DNA of 56,630 nucleotides from Kiritimatiellia bacterium (GCA_027858345.1 JAQICX010000098.1:1-56630); one strand, 5' to 3'. Shown: positions 8,738 through 18,425, numbered from the stretch's first letter. Translations and numbers: made by a program. The notes: generated from the letters alone by a model not told the origin.

Positions 8738-9502
8738 TTAATCTTTATCTTTATCTTTGCAATCAATAACATGGAAGATTGCTTCTTTAGCGGCAATCAG
8801 TCCAAAGATGCCGGTGATACAAGAAAAGCTGCCCATCTGAACTCTTCCCCTACCACGATGAAACTCTTCAGTCTCCTCTGACAAACCAGTACCTTCACCG
8901 CGCTGATCAGACTGCTTCGGAGCATCTTCAGTTGAATATATGCATTTTACACCTTTATAGATTTCCTGTCTTCTCAATCTTTTTCTGACAAAACGGGCAA
9001 GTGGACAATTTTTGGTTTTGGAGATATCGCCAACTTTAATCTTTGTCGGATCAGTTCTGCGGGCTGCCCCCATACTTGAAATCACGTATTGTTTTTGGAA
9101 AACACACTGTGCAAGAAGTGTACACTTAGGAGTTAAACTATCAATGGCATCAATAATTACATCAGGCTTTAAATCAAGAATCTGCTGAACAGTTGTATGG
9201 TCAATAAAGATTGGTAGTTTAGTGACATTGCAGTCAGGATTTATATCTTTGATTCGTTGTTCCGCAACATCAGTCTTCTGCATTCCCAATGTTGAACTTA
9301 GAGCAAGGATCTGCCTATTTATATTGCTTTCACCAACCACATCAAAATCCACAACAATAATGTTGCCTACGCCAGTTCGGACAAGCGACTCCAAAGCAAA
9401 AGAACCCACAGCACCAACTCCACAAATTGCAACTGTAGAATTCTTGATTTTTTCTAGTTTCTCTTTACCAAAAAGTAATTCTGTTCTTAAATATCGTTCC
9501 AT
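8738..9502 (-). CDS. tcdA: tRNA threonylcarbamoyladenosine dehydratase (ThiF/E1-like)
   Basis: 254 residues. Adenylates and cyclises t6A37 of tRNA. Marks: MERYLRTELLFG N-terminus, nucleotide-binding GVGAVGSFALESLVRTGVG, the conserved NINRQ segment, DAIDSLTPK and SSMGAARRTDPTK. A longer frame starts 20 codons upstream at TTG but lacks a sensible ribosome site; the ATG giving MERYL matches the family N-terminus. The C-terminus ends CKDKDKD, encoded by a degenerate six-base TTTATC/TTAATC repeat that continues into the intergenic DNA, so the last residues look repeat-derived. Confidence 0.87.
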   Translation of the reverse strand: MERYLRTELLFGKEKLEKIKNSTVAICGVGAVGSFALESLVRTGVGNIIVVDFDVVGESNINRQILALSSTLGMQKTDVAEQRIKDINPDCNVTKLPIFIDHTTVQQILDLKPDVIIDAIDSLTPKCTLLAQCVFQKQYVISSMGAARRTDPTKIKVGDISKTKNCPLARFVRKRLRRQEIYKGVKCIYSTEDAPKQSDQRGEGTGLSEETEEFHRGRGRVQMGSFSCITGIFGLIAAKEAIFHVIDCKDKDKD

Positions 9503-9565
9503 ATTTTTCGTAGTACTTGTTAAGTGTTTATGCTTTCCAAATTTCAGACCAACAAAAGTCAACCT

Positions 9566-10222
9566 CTATTTCACCCCGATAAATACCATAGCAATCATAC
9601 TAATAACAATTGCCAAAAGCAAAAGCACCGACAACATTAACAACAAATTCAATATAGCCTTTCGCACATCAACCTTTTGAACTTGCTGAATCATCCTGAC
9701 AAATATCATAATATACCATATTTGGAGCACAACCTGAAAAATACCCACAAAAGAAGTAATACTAGATTTCTGCATAATTTCAAAGCCGGCCTTTGTAAAT
9801 ATTGACATTCCAAAAAATACTATTTCAAGAGCAGAAATGGCAACAAATGGTATTGCAACAATATTTGACCAGGCAACAACCGTCACCAACTCAGAGAATT
9901 TTGCTTTTCCATTGATGTTAAACAGCCTGCCTGTAAAATACAATGCATATGCAGTAAGATACATGTTGGCAATGCCTAAAGCACTGCCAGCCACAAAAAT
10001 CAGTAACATTAAATAGTCAGGATTGTTCTCAAAAACGCTACCGAGGCTTGACATCATAGCAATGTTTATTGCCTGTGAAATTCCTCCTACTACACCAAGC
10101 GGATAAATTCCGTACTTTGGATTAACTGACAAAATCTTTGCAATCGTCTCCTTAGGATGAACCCACACAGACAACCAAGGGTTCCTAATTTCCGGTATTT
10201 TCTTTTCTTTTTCTTGTTCCAT
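9566..10222 (-). CDS. Yip1-domain membrane protein
   Basis: 218 residues with five hydrophobic helices after a short soluble N-terminus. RNPWLSVWVHPKETIAKIL near residue 15 is the usual entry of bacterial Yip1 (PF04893) proteins, where a W-x-x-x-x-P segment precedes the first helix. Function in bacteria is not established. The start is taken as ATG one codon inside a TTG-initiated frame; no strong ribosome site is visible. It ends 63 bases before tcdA. Confidence 0.7.
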   Translation of the reverse strand: MEQEKEKKIPEIRNPWLSVWVHPKETIAKILSVNPKYGIYPLGVVGGISQAINIAMMSSLGSVFENNPDYLMLLIFVAGSALGIANMYLTAYALYFTGRLFNINGKAKFSELVTVVAWSNIVAIPFVAISALEIVFFGMSIFTKAGFEIMQKSSITSFVGIFQVVLQIWYIMIFVRMIQQVQKVDVRKAILNLLLMLSVLLLLAIVISMIAMVFIGVK

Positions 10223-10255
10223 CAAAATCTTTCTTTTTATTTCTTCTTCTTTCCC

Positions 10256-10302
10256 CGTACGGGCGAGACATGTCTCGCCCCTTCTCGCTGGCGTTGCCAG
10301 CT
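10256..10302. repeat. GTAG-head REP palindrome plus GCTGGC-GCCAGC palindrome
   Basis: CGTACGGGCGAGACATGTCT then CGCCCC (core AGACATGTCT), followed two bases later by CTCGCTGGCGTTGCCAGC. The same REP-plus-GCTGGC pairing recurs at 21687-21735. It lies just past the stop of the TctA-like gene. Confidence 0.8.
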
Positions 10303-10303
10303 T

Positions 10304-11587
10304 CTACAGGACTATCGCCAATGGAATCAATATAATTCCCAAACAATTTATTCTTCTGCATCCAAAATGATTTGGAAGCGTACCAATTGCTGTTGTTGTC
10401 AGCAGAACAATTAAGCCATTAAACCTAAAACAACATGTAATCAGTATAACAATCAGTGCAATAAGCCCCATTGATATATACTTTGTTCCAAATTTACTTA
10501 TAAACTTCACTGCAATTCTAAAAACAACAGGTAACAACAAAATTGCCAAAGCACTGCCAACCAGCATCGCCGCTCCTGCTGCATAATAATTTCTATGACT
10601 AGCTTGAGTTACATCATTAATTTTCAGCAACTGTGCCATTCCTCCCCGTGAAATGCCTGAAATCAAAGGGAAAAACAATAGCACTGCCCCCACGTAGTAT
10701 ACCATTCTTGAAGCACCTTGGGAAACTAAAATACTTTTTTCATCAGTCAAATTTGAACTTTGCCCCGAAATCATGCCTGCAACACCAGCTGTTACCCCCG
10801 GAATTAGTGCAGCAAACGCCCCACCAGAAACTCCAGGCAGAAAACCACAAGCAAATTCTTTGGCTGTCGGCAGCACATCAATTGTTGATTTTTGAGAAGG
10901 GAGCTTATAATTCACATAAATGTTATGCAGCATTCCTGGAATTGTAAAAAGTCCAATAAAGGCTGGCATCAGTTTGATAAAACTTAGTTCTGTTCGTAAA
11001 ACACCTGTCCGAAGAACAAGAAAGCCCAATGCACCTGATAGACAAATCGTAAGAAGTCCTCCGAAACATGTTCTCCAAGCATGTAACAAATAACGAACAC
11101 CTCCCTGGTCTTGTGAATATACTTTTGGCCATTCGCTCAATACAATATAAACAATTATACACCAGAGAATCCAGCTGAAGTGCGGGCGTAATGTCTCATT
11201 AATAATGCTAATGCTGTTACCTAAAAATGGTAAAAGCAAAAGTAAAACAAAAAGTGAAAGTGCAGAACCAAATGCAGAAATCATTATTGCAGACAATGCA
11301 TTGCCTTTGTCAAGAAATTTGCTGGAAATCGGCGTTGCAAAAAAAGTACTATCATCGGGGGCCGCAAACAGGACAGATGGAATATTGGCAAAATATATGT
11401 AGCCAACAAGCAGGGTTGAAAAAATTGTGACTTTAATCTCTGGGTTAATCAAAAAGTCGGGAAGCGGCAAAAAGTAAAAACATGCAGTGACAATTGCAAG
11501 TTGATTATAGATGTGAAATGCTGGAATAATGGAGACAAATGCAGATATCAAAGTTACAAGAACTGAGGTTGCAAGAATAACTAACAC
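10304..11587 (-). CDS. TctA-like tripartite tricarboxylate transporter permease
   Basis: 427 residues from the chosen GTG, with about 11-12 hydrophobic helices. The repeated segment GFLPGVSGGAFAALIPGVTAG near residue 255 is the family signature of PF01970 (TctA-type) permeases. No periplasmic binding protein or small TctB subunit is adjacent, so it is probably a stand-alone member of unknown substrate. An in-frame ATG 11 codons upstream falls inside a REP palindrome (CGAGATGCATCTCG, 11611-11624), whereas AGGAGAGGGG sits eight bases before the GTG, so the GTG is preferred. Confidence 0.7.
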   Translation of the reverse strand: MLVILATSVLVTLISAFVSIIPAFHIYNQLAIVTACFYFLPLPDFLINPEIKVTIFSTLLVGYIYFANIPSVLFAAPDDSTFFATPISSKFLDKGNALSAIMISAFGSALSLFVLLLLLPFLGNSISIINETLRPHFSWILWCIIVYIVLSEWPKVYSQDQGGVRYLLHAWRTCFGGLLTICLSGALGFLVLRTGVLRTELSFIKLMPAFIGLFTIPGMLHNIYVNYKLPSQKSTIDVLPTAKEFACGFLPGVSGGAFAALIPGVTAGVAGMISGQSSNLTDEKSILVSQGASRMVYYVGAVLLFFPLISGISRGGMAQLLKINDVTQASHRNYYAAGAAMLVGSALAILLLPVVFRIAVKFISKFGTKYISMGLIALIVILITCCFRFNGLIVLLTTTAIGTLPNHFGCRRINCLGIILIPLAIVL

Positions 11588-11853
11588 TGCTATATCCCCT
11601 CTCCTTTGCACGAGATGCATCTCGCCATATTAGTTTATCGTCTTCTGTAGCCTAGGTCAGCAGACTTAGATTCCTCTTAGTTCTTAACTTTGGGAGCAAT
11701 GTGAGCATCATCCACCATATCCACTCATCAGTTTTTTCTGACTCAGTGACTTCGTGACAAAGTGACCCAATGACATCTAAAAATGAGTAAAGCGAATTCC
11801 ACACCTCCAAGAGAAACTTATCACTTAGCACTTAACACAGCTGGCTTCGCCAG
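11588..11853. other. Repeat-containing gap upstream of the TctA-like gene
   Basis: Holds half a REP palindrome (11611-11624), a CTGTAG-headed fragment at 11655-11680 and a GTGACAAAGTGAC repeat (11709-11776) that also occurs at 24427-24493. A GCTGGCTTCGCCAGC palindrome is at 11841-11855, at the end of smpB. No gene seen. Confidence 0.65.
11709..11776. repeat. GTGACAAAGTGAC-type repeat, copy 1
   Basis: Aligns over about 68 bases with 24427-24493: both read CCA-TCCACYC, then CTGACYCAGT, then GTGACAAAGTGACYCAATGA. The second copy abuts the N-terminal end of ung and decides its start. Confidence 0.75.
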
Positions 11854-12321
11854 CTATTGATTGTATCTGGTCATTGCTCTGCGAGCTTCTCTATCGGCAT
11901 CCTTGCGTTTTATTGTTTCACGTTTGTCATACTGAGTTTTACCGCGACACACACCAACTTTGATTTTGATTTTGCCATCTTTCAGATATACAGACAGCGG
12001 GATAAGAGCTAATCCCTTTTCATCAACTCTGGAACCAAGTTTGATGATCTCTTTTTTATGCAAAAGTAATCGACGACACCTAGTGGTGTCGTGATTGAAA
12101 ACGTTGCCATATTCATATGCAGGAATGTTGACATCAAACAAAAATGCCTGACCATCGTCAATTCTGATGAACCCTCCCTGAAGTGTAATATGCCCAGCTC
12201 GGATTGACTTTACTTCTGTTCCAAGAAGCTCAATCCCCGCTTCATACTTATCAACAACTTCATAATCGTGATAAGCCTTGCGGTTCTTTGATATAATTTT
12301 TATTCCACTCTCTCTAGGCAT
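11854..12321 (-). CDS. smpB: SsrA-binding protein
   Basis: 155 residues, the usual length. Binds tmRNA and delivers it to stalled ribosomes. Family marks: KNRKAYHDYEVVDKYEAG, LLGTEVKSIRAG, the NIPAYEYGN stretch and a basic C-terminal tail ending RRAMTRYNQ. It follows rpoZ by 74 bases on the same strand and probably shares its promoter. Its RNA partner is far away at 47175-47531. Confidence 0.95.
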   Translation of the reverse strand: MPRESGIKIISKNRKAYHDYEVVDKYEAGIELLGTEVKSIRAGHITLQGGFIRIDDGQAFLFDVNIPAYEYGNVFNHDTTRCRRLLLHKKEIIKLGSRVDEKGLALIPLSVYLKDGKIKIKVGVCRGKTQYDKRETIKRKDADREARRAMTRYNQ

Positions 12322-12395
12322 AGCACCACCAACGCAAAAACAATACTTGCTTTTACATTCCTCTTACAAACATTATATACACAAATCTGTGTATA

Positions 12396-12596
12396 TTAAA
12401 AATCCATTTCTGCGATTAAACATCCTTCGCAGATCTCTCTTAGAGCAATATCTAATTTGTCTTCGTTAGCCCCCAAAGGTTTAACATAAGGACTGAAACC
12501 ATTGTTCAACTGACGAACACGCTTTGATATCATGTTAACCAAAACTGGATTTGATGGTATCTTTTCCTTAGCTTTTTCAAGTAACTCTATGTTCAT
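12396..12596 (-). CDS. rpoZ: RNA polymerase omega subunit
   Basis: 66 residues. Recognised by the conserved helix NMISKRVRQLNNG (family pattern A/N-x-x-A/S-x-R-A/V-R-x-L) and a following ALREICEG helix; short compared with about 90 in enterobacteria but normal for many phyla. Sits between groEL and smpB behind its own consensus promoter at 12636-12663. Confidence 0.85.
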   Translation of the reverse strand: MNIELLEKAKEKIPSNPVLVNMISKRVRQLNNGFSPYVKPLGANEDKLDIALREICEGCLIAEMDF

Positions 12597-12628
12597 TATT
12601 GCTTCTTTCTCTTATTATTAAATAAACA

Positions 12629-12648
12629 GGGGTGCATTATAGCACCCC
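12629..12648. promoter_or_regulatory. Perfect palindrome around the rpoZ -10 box
   Basis: GGGGTGCATTATAGCACCCC: seven-base arms flank ATTATA (TATAAT on the minus strand). It could be the groEL terminator (minus-strand hairpin followed by TGTTTATTT, a weak T-run), a repressor operator, or both. Confidence 0.6.
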
Positions 12649-12663
12649 ATGTCTATTTGTCAA
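12636..12663 (-). promoter_or_regulatory. Consensus sigma70-type promoter for rpoZ
   Basis: TTGACA (12658-12663), 16-base spacer, TATAAT (12636-12641); both boxes are perfect. The expected start of transcription is near 12629, giving an rpoZ leader of about 33 bases. Confidence 0.7.
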
Positions 12664-12690
12664 GCATTCATTTGTGATGCAATGATGTGA

Positions 12691-14352
12691 TTACATCATA
12701 CCAGGCATGCCACCGCCCATGCCACCCATACCGCCAGCCATAGCAGCAGCGTTTGCAGCAGCGTCTGAACCATCATCAGGCATCTCTGTGATCATGCACT
12801 CAGTAGTTAGAAGCATACCGGCAATACTTGCAGCATTCTGCAATGCTGAACGAGTAACTTTAGCAGGATCGATAACACCAGCAGCAATCAAGTCAGTATA
12901 CTCACCTGTTGCAACATTGTAACCACTACCATCTACACCATTCTTAACTTCATTCACAATCAAAGCACCTTCAAGCCCCGCATTGTCAACTAACTGACGT
13001 AATGGAGACTCAATTGCTTTCTGAATAATTTTGACACCAATTGCTTCGTCACCCTTGGCTTTCAACTTAGCAACAACTGCCTGTGCACGAATAAATGAAA
13101 CACCACCACCAGCAACAACGCCTTCTTCAACAGCTGCACGTGTAGCATGCAAAGCATCTTCAACACGAGCTTTCTTTTCCTTCATCTCAATCTCTGTTGC
13201 AGCACCAACATTGATAACAGCAACGCCACCAGCTAATTTAGCCAAACGTTCTTGAAGTTTTTCACGATCGTAATCTGATGTTGTGTCTTCAATTTGTCTC
13301 TTGATTTGACCAACACGAGCTTGAATTGAAGATGCACTTCCTGCACCTTCAACAATTGTTGTGTCTTCTTTTGTTACTGTAACCCGTTTTGCAAAACCTA
13401 GGTCTTCCAACTGAACATTTTCAAGTTTAACACCAAGTTCTTCTGTTAGACATTTGCCATTTGTAAGAATTGCAATATCTTCCATCATTGCCTTACGGCG
13501 ATCACCAAAACCAGGAGCTTTAACTGCACAGCATTTTAGTATTCCACGTAGACGGTTAACAACCAATGTTGCCAATGCTTCTCCTTCAACATCTTCAGCA
13601 ATAATCATAAGTGATTTGCCGGTCTTTGCAACACTCTGAAGAAGTGGAAGTAGTTCCTGTAGATTAGAGATTTTCTTTTCATGAATCAAGATGTAGCAAT
13701 CTTCCAAGAATGCTTCCATAGTCTCTGCATCTGTTGAAAAATATGGTGATAGGTAACCTTTGTCAAACTGCATACCTTCAACAACATCAAGAGTTGTTTC
13801 CATTGTTTTTGCTTCTTCAACAGTGATTGTTCCCTCTTTGCCAACCTTATCCATAGCATCAGCAATGATTGCACCAATTTCTTTGTCTCCATTTGCTGAA
13901 ATAGTAGCAACTGAAGCAACTTCAGAGTGCTCGCTAACTTTCCGGCTTTGACGAGCAATATCTTTAACAACAGCTGCTGTTGCCATTTCAATACCACGCT
14001 TTAGAGACATTGGATTTGCACCAGCTGTAACATTCTTAAGACCTTCTCTATAGATTGCCTCTGCAAGAACTGTAGCCGTTGTTGTTCCGTCACCAGCAAC
14101 ATCACTTGTCTTGCTTGCAACTTCACGAACCATCTGGGCACCCATGTTTTCAAATCTGTCTGGTAATTCAATTTCTTTCGCAACTGAAACACCATCTTTT
14201 GTCATTGTAGGAGAACCATAGCTCTTATCAAGAACAACATTTCTACCGCAAGGTCCCAATGTTGTCTTAACTGCTCTGCTCAATTTCTCTACACCTATAA
14301 GAATAGACTGACGTGCGTCTACACTATAAATTATCTGTTTTCCTTTTGCCAT
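12691..14352 (-). CDS. groEL: Chaperonin GroEL
   Basis: 553 residues. Forms the ATP-driven folding chamber with GroES. Seen: [21 protein letters not shown] near residue 30, [12 protein letters not shown] (ATP site) near residue 86, the [19 protein letters not shown] segment near residue 373 and the flexible tail [20 protein letters not shown] precedes ATG. It is the third gene of a dnaK-groES-groEL series, 50 bases after groES. Confidence 0.98.
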   Translation of the reverse strand: MAKGKQIIYSVDARQSILIGVEKLSRAVKTTLGPCGRNVVLDKSYGSPTMTKDGVSVAKEIELPDRFENMGAQMVREVASKTSDVAGDGTTTATVLAEAIYREGLKNVTAGANPMSLKRGIEMATAAVVKDIARQSRKVSEHSEVASVATISANGDKEIGAIIADAMDKVGKEGTITVEEAKTMETTLDVVEGMQFDKGYLSPYFSTDAETMEAFLEDCYILIHEKKISNLQELLPLLQSVAKTGKSLMIIAEDVEGEALATLVVNRLRGILKCCAVKAPGFGDRRKAMMEDIAILTNGKCLTEELGVKLENVQLEDLGFAKRVTVTKEDTTIVEGAGSASSIQARVGQIKRQIEDTTSDYDREKLQERLAKLAGGVAVINVGAATEIEMKEKKARVEDALHATRAAVEEGVVAGGGVSFIRAQAVVAKLKAKGDEAIGVKIIQKAIESPLRQLVDNAGLEGALIVNEVKNGVDGSGYNVATGEYTDLIAAGVIDPAKVTRSALQNAASIAGMLLTTECMITEMPDDGSDAAANAAAMAGGMGGMGGGMPGMM

Positions 14353-14402
14353 TTTTTATTTCTCCTTGAAATATAATATGTTTTATTTAAATTCTACTTT
14401 TT

Positions 14403-14690
14403 TTATTCAATAATAGCTAAGATATCATCTTCTTTTACGATTTGATATTTATCTTCACCAATTTTAACTTCAGTACCACCGTACTTAGGAAGAAGAACAG
14501 TGTCACCAACTTTTACGCTAAAAGCAATCAATTCACCTTTTTCATCTCTTTTTCCTGTTCCAACAGCAACAACTTTTCCTTCTTGTGGCTTCTCTTTTGC
14601 TGAATCAGGAATAAAGATTCCACCTTTCAACTCTTCTACAACATCCAAAGATTGGATAAGTACTCTGTCACCTAATGGTTTTACGTTCAT
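14403..14690 (-). CDS. groES: Co-chaperonin GroES
   Basis: 95 residues. Caps GroEL. Family marks: [10 protein letters not shown] at the N-terminus, the mobile loop with [18 protein letters not shown], the [16 protein letters not shown] strand and terminal [14 protein letters not shown] precedes ATG. No CIRCE (TTAGCACTC-N9-GAGTGCTAA) operator was found before it; the only palindrome upstream is the REP-like one at 14731-14756. Confidence 0.97.
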   Translation of the reverse strand: MNVKPLGDRVLIQSLDVVEELKGGIFIPDSAKEKPQEGKVVAVGTGKRDEKGELIAFSVKVGDTVLLPKYGGTEVKIGEDKYQIVKEDDILAIIE

Positions 14691-14730
14691 TTATATATCC
14701 CTTTCATTTTTGTTAATCTTATTAATTAAT

Positions 14731-14756
14731 GTGGGCGACACATTCATGTCGCCCGC
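14731..14756. repeat. REP-like palindrome in the dnaK-groES gap
   Basis: GTGGGCGACACATTCATGTC then GCCCGC. It fits the GGGCG...CGCCC pattern of the other REP copies but lacks a GTAG head. Position between dnaK and groES suggests mRNA processing or attenuation rather than a true terminator, as no T-run follows. Confidence 0.65.
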
Positions 14757-14780
14757 ATTATATTATGCATTTGCATTAAA

Positions 14781-16700
14781 TTATTTGTCGTCATCAACCA
14801 TTTCAAAGTCTGCATCAATAACATCTTCACCATCATCAGCACTTTGTGCATCAGAATCTTCGCCACCTTGCTCACCTTGAGATGCTGAAGGATCTTCATT
14901 AGGAGCTGCATTTGCATACATTTCCTGAGATACTTCCTGCATAGCTGTATTCAATGCTTCAATTTTGGCCTTGATATCTTCAGTATTATTTGTTTTCAAT
15001 GCCTCTTTCAAATCATTTACCGCTGACTCAACAGGTGCTTTCTTTTCATCAGTAACTTTATCGCCATTTTCTTTTAGCAATTTTTCAGTCTGATAAACAA
15101 GGTTGTCTCCCATATTCTTTGTTTCAACAGCTTCTCTAGCTGCCTTATCTTCATCAGCAAACTTTTCAGCATCTTTAACCATCTGATCAACTTCACTGTC
15201 AGACAAACCAGATGATGCAGTAATAGTAATTTTCTGTTCTTTACCAGTTCCAAGATCTTTTGCAGAAACATTTAGGATTCCGTTTGCATCAATGTCAAAC
15301 GTAACCTCAACTTGAGGAACGCCACGAGGTGCTGGTGGAATGCCATCCAATTGGAAACGACCAATTGACTTATTGTGACTTGCCATTTTTCTTTCACCTT
15401 GAAGAACATGAATATCAACTGTTGGCTGATTATCAGCTGCAGTACTAAAAATTTCACTTTTCTTTGTAGGGATTGTTGTATTTCTCTCAATCAATGGAGT
15501 AAAAACTTGACCCAATGTTTCGATACCAAGTGATAGAGGTGTAACATCAAGAAGAAGAACATCTTTAACATCACCCTTTATGATACCACCCTGGATAGCT
15601 GCACCAATAGCAACAACTTCATCAGGATTAACCCCCTTATGTGGTTCTTTACCAAATAGCTCTTTAGCTTTTTGCTGAATTTTTGGCATACGGGTCATAC
15701 CACCAACAAGAATAACTTCATCAACACTTCCTACGTCTGCATCTTTTTCGCAGTTTCTGCATGGTGCTTCAGTTCTGTTGATAATATCTTCAGTCAACTG
15801 TTCTAGTTTAGATCTTGTCAAGTTAACATTCAAATGTTTTGGACCAGAAGCATCAGCTGTAATAAATGGAAGATTAACATCAGTGTGCTGTGCACTTGAA
15901 AGTTCGCACTTCGCTTTTTCTGCAGCTTCTTTCAAACGCTGCAATGCCATTGTATCTGTTGTGATATCAATGCCATTTTCTTTCTTGAACTCAGCAGCTA
16001 ACCAATCGATAATAGTCTGGTCAACATCGTCACCACCAAGATGAGTGTCACCATTTGTAGCTTTCACTTCAAAAACACCATCACCGATGTCAAGAATTGA
16101 AATATCGAATGTACCACCACCAAAGTCATACACTGCAATATTTTCTTCTTTTTTCTTGTCTAAACCATAAGCAAGCGATGCAGCTGTTGGTTCGTTGATA
16201 ATACGAAGTACTTCAAGACCAGCAATCTTACCAGCATCTTTTGTTGCTTGACGTTGACTGTCGTTAAAATATGCAGGAACAGTAATAACTGCCTGTGTGA
16301 TTGTTTCTCCAAGATAAGCCTCGGCATCTGCCTTAAGCTTCTGCAAAGTCATTGCTGAAATCTCCTGAGGAGAATATGTTTTGTCATTAATCTTAATATG
16401 AGCATCTCCATTTGCAGCCGCAACAACTTCGTACGGAACTGATGAGATCTCGTGCTCAACTTCTGAGAATTTTCTTCCCATAAATCTCTTTACAGAGAAA
16501 ACTGTATTTCTTGGATTTGTAACTGCTTGTCTTTTTGCAGCTTGTCCAACAAGTCTTTCACCACTCTTAGTGAAAGCAACAATTGAAGGTGTTGTTCTTG
16601 TTCCTTCAACATTTGGAATAACAGTGGGTTCGCCACCTTCCATTATAGACATACATGAATTTGTAGTCCCTAGGTCAATACCTAAAACTTTATTTGACAT
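14781..16700 (-). CDS. dnaK: Chaperone Hsp70 DnaK
   Basis: 639 residues from [16 protein letters not shown]. ATPase domain marks: [23 protein letters not shown] and [14 protein letters not shown]; then the linker [17 protein letters not shown], the substrate domain and an acidic tail ending EMVDDDK. The ATG is preceded by GGAAAG; an in-frame ATG 13 codons upstream has no such site and is not conserved. grpE and dnaJ are not adjacent; groES-groEL follow instead. Confidence 0.97.
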   Translation of the reverse strand: MSNKVLGIDLGTTNSCMSIMEGGEPTVIPNVEGTRTTPSIVAFTKSGERLVGQAAKRQAVTNPRNTVFSVKRFMGRKFSEVEHEISSVPYEVVAAANGDAHIKINDKTYSPQEISAMTLQKLKADAEAYLGETITQAVITVPAYFNDSQRQATKDAGKIAGLEVLRIINEPTAASLAYGLDKKKEENIAVYDFGGGTFDISILDIGDGVFEVKATNGDTHLGGDDVDQTIIDWLAAEFKKENGIDITTDTMALQRLKEAAEKAKCELSSAQHTDVNLPFITADASGPKHLNVNLTRSKLEQLTEDIINRTEAPCRNCEKDADVGSVDEVILVGGMTRMPKIQQKAKELFGKEPHKGVNPDEVVAIGAAIQGGIIKGDVKDVLLLDVTPLSLGIETLGQVFTPLIERNTTIPTKKSEIFSTAADNQPTVDIHVLQGERKMASHNKSIGRFQLDGIPPAPRGVPQVEVTFDIDANGILNVSAKDLGTGKEQKITITASSGLSDSEVDQMVKDAEKFADEDKAAREAVETKNMGDNLVYQTEKLLKENGDKVTDEKKAPVESAVNDLKEALKTNNTEDIKAKIEALNTAMQEVSQEMYANAAPNEDPSASQGEQGGEDSDAQSADDGEDVIDADFEMVDDDK

Positions 16701-16816
16701 AATTTTCTTTCCTTTCGTAAAAGCATCATATTCAATCAATAATGCAAATTTTAATAAACAATAAAAGTATCACATACTGTGACACTGAATTTTCTTTTTC
16801 GTTCTGCTTGTAATAT

Positions 16817-16832
16817 AGCAATTAGTATGCCA
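16817..16832 (-). promoter_or_regulatory. sigma54-like -24/-12 site upstream of dnaK
   Basis: Minus strand TGGCATACTAATTGCT: GG and GC are separated by exactly ten bases, and TGGCA and TTGCT match the -24 and -12 consensus blocks. It lies about 117-132 bases before the dnaK start. No good -35 box accompanies the nearby TATATT, so a sigma70 reading is weaker. Candidate only. Confidence 0.4.
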
Positions 16833-17067
16833 AGAAAAGTGTGTCACACCTCTCGTTTGATGATAAAGCATTAAAAACAAACATGTTACGTGGTTTTTAT
16901 TTTATCATAAATATAAGTGTGACATAATTAAAACTCGAAAGGAGACACTAAAAATGGGACAGCATGTCACAGTGGGACAGGTTAAGATTAAGATAAAGAT
17001 TAAGGTTAAGGTTAAGAGCTGGCGAAGCCAGCAATTAAGGATGAATATTAAGATATAAGATCCTTGA

Positions 17068-17270
17068 TTTTTCGGTTGAGATACTTTATGAGAACGAGGA
17101 CGTTCTCGCTCCCAAACTTGCAAATTAATATTGTCTTGGAAAAACGGGAGCGACGATGTCCTCATCGTCATAATAAATTATTTTTAAAACTTATCACCCA
17201 AAAATGACAAAAACAAAAACTCACACCTGATTTTATTGTCTAAAAAGAACGTTTATCCTCTCAACCAAAA
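17068..17270. mobile_element. Composite MITE-like element B
   Basis: About 203 bp from TTTTTCGGTTGAG to CTCAACCAAAA (inverted ends). Inside is an inverted GAGAACGAGGACGTTCTC hairpin, ATGTCCTCATCGTCATAATA (found inverted at 49250-49270) and the TTATCACCCAAAAATGACAAA segment shared with element A and the tandem array at 49045-50178. It ends 41 bases past the obgE stop. Confidence 0.65.
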
Positions 17271-17310
17271 GATTAAGATTGAGATTACGCTAAAGAGCGA
17301 GCGAAGCGAG

Positions 17311-18318
17311 CTACTTGTGGTTCTTCACAAATGTTTCATACATTGCCACTTTAACTTCAGCGACACCATCGCCGGTCAAAGAAGAAACTTTATATGGAGT
17401 CTCACCAGTTTCTTTAACAAACTTTGCATAGTTTTCTTCAAACTCAGGCAAATCCATCTTATTGGCAATAACCATATAAGGGCGATCTTTCAAATCTTCC
17501 TTATAGAGATGAAGTTCATTACATAGGTTTTTGTAGTCAACCCATGGTTCGCGAGTATCCACTCCTGCCATATCAATGACATACGCCAGAAATGATGAAC
17601 GCTCAATATGTCTCAGGAAATTATGACCAAGCCCATGACCTGCATGTGCCCCCTCAATCAAGCCAGGAATATCAGCGCAAGTAATTCTCGAATAATCTTC
17701 CATTATCAGCGTACCAATAATTGGATTAAGAGTAGTGAAGGGATATGACCCAATCTTAGGATGGGCGTCACTGATTTTTGTCAGCAAAGAAGACTTACCA
17801 GCATTTGGGAAACCAACAAGCCCGACATCAGCAACAATCTTAAGCTTAAAACGTAGATTAATCTCTACTCCTTTTTCTCCCGGAGTAAACTGTCTTGGAG
17901 CCTGATTTACGGAAGTTTTCCAGTGTATATTACCTAGACCACCCTTGCCACCTTTTGCCGCAACCCACTCTTCACCATGTTCAACAAGATCCTTATAAAA
18001 CTCGCCAGTGTCCTTATCCCAAATCTCTGTACCGCATGGAACCTTTACAATCAAGTCTTTTCCATTCTTACCATACATCTGCCTACCCATGCCTTGCGTG
18101 CCATTTTCAGCATGCTGGTGAGGCTGAAAGTATATTCTAATCAAAGAGCTCTCATCTTTATCGGCCTTAATGATAACACTGCCTCCATTGCCGCCATCAC
18201 CGCCATCAGGACCTCCTTTAGCAACAAATTTTTCTCTTCTGAAACTTGCACATCCATTCCCCCCACTACCAGAGTGAGTGTACAGAACTGCATTATCAAC
18301 AAATTTATGTGATTTCAT
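17311..18318 (-). CDS. obgE: Obg/CgtA GTPase
   Basis: 335 residues, the short form without a C-terminal OCT domain. Glycine-rich Obg domain at residues 1-~158 (SGSGGNGCASFRREKFVAKG), then G1 GFPNAGKSSLL, G2 TT in FTTLNPI, G3 DIPGLIEGAH and G4 NKMD. Acts in 50S subunit assembly and the stringent response. Located after rplU and rpmA, the usual bacterial order. AAGGA precedes ATG. Confidence 0.96.
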   Translation of the reverse strand: MKSHKFVDNAVLYTHSGSGGNGCASFRREKFVAKGGPDGGDGGNGGSVIIKADKDESSLIRIYFQPHQHAENGTQGMGRQMYGKNGKDLIVKVPCGTEIWDKDTGEFYKDLVEHGEEWVAAKGGKGGLGNIHWKTSVNQAPRQFTPGEKGVEINLRFKLKIVADVGLVGFPNAGKSSLLTKISDAHPKIGSYPFTTLNPIIGTLIMEDYSRITCADIPGLIEGAHAGHGLGHNFLRHIERSSFLAYVIDMAGVDTREPWVDYKNLCNELHLYKEDLKDRPYMVIANKMDLPEFEENYAKFVKETGETPYKVSSLTGDGVAEVKVAMYETFVKNHK

Positions 18319-18356
18319 TAAAATTCCTTAAAAATGTTTCTCTCTTAAAAAAACGA

Positions 18357-18425
18357 AGCCACGGATTTACACCGATAAAGCACGAATTTTTTCTTATCCG
18401 TGAAAATTTGTGTGAATCTGTGGCT
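18357..18425. repeat. CCACGGAT / ATCCGTG palindromic repeat, copy 1
   Basis: AGCCACGGATTTACACCGAT on the left and a degenerate inverse (TTATCCGTG... GTGAATCTGTGGCT) on the right, between rpmA and obgE. Related runs are at 48928-48958 and about 52777-52855. Confidence 0.7.

Larger units (their letters stand above)
16701..17310. other. dnaK upstream region and composite element B
   Basis: 610 bases without a gene. Nearest dnaK are a sigma54-like site (16817-16832) and several TGTGACA words, two of them palindromic (TCACATACTGTGA at 16782-16794; GTGTGTCACAC at 16840-16850). Then come a TTAAGA/TTAAGG hexamer run (16979-17014), a GAGCTGGCGAAGCCAGC palindrome at about 17014-17030, and composite element B (17068-17270). 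Confidence 0.65.

Noticed and set aside
9503-9562. Longer N-terminus of tcdA from a TTG
   Set aside because: Purine-rich site touches the TTG with no spacing, and the family begins at the ERYLRTELL segment.
14691-14780. CIRCE (HrcA) operator before groES
   Set aside because: No TTAGCACTC-N9-GAGTGCTAA-like sequence was found; the palindrome present is REP-like.
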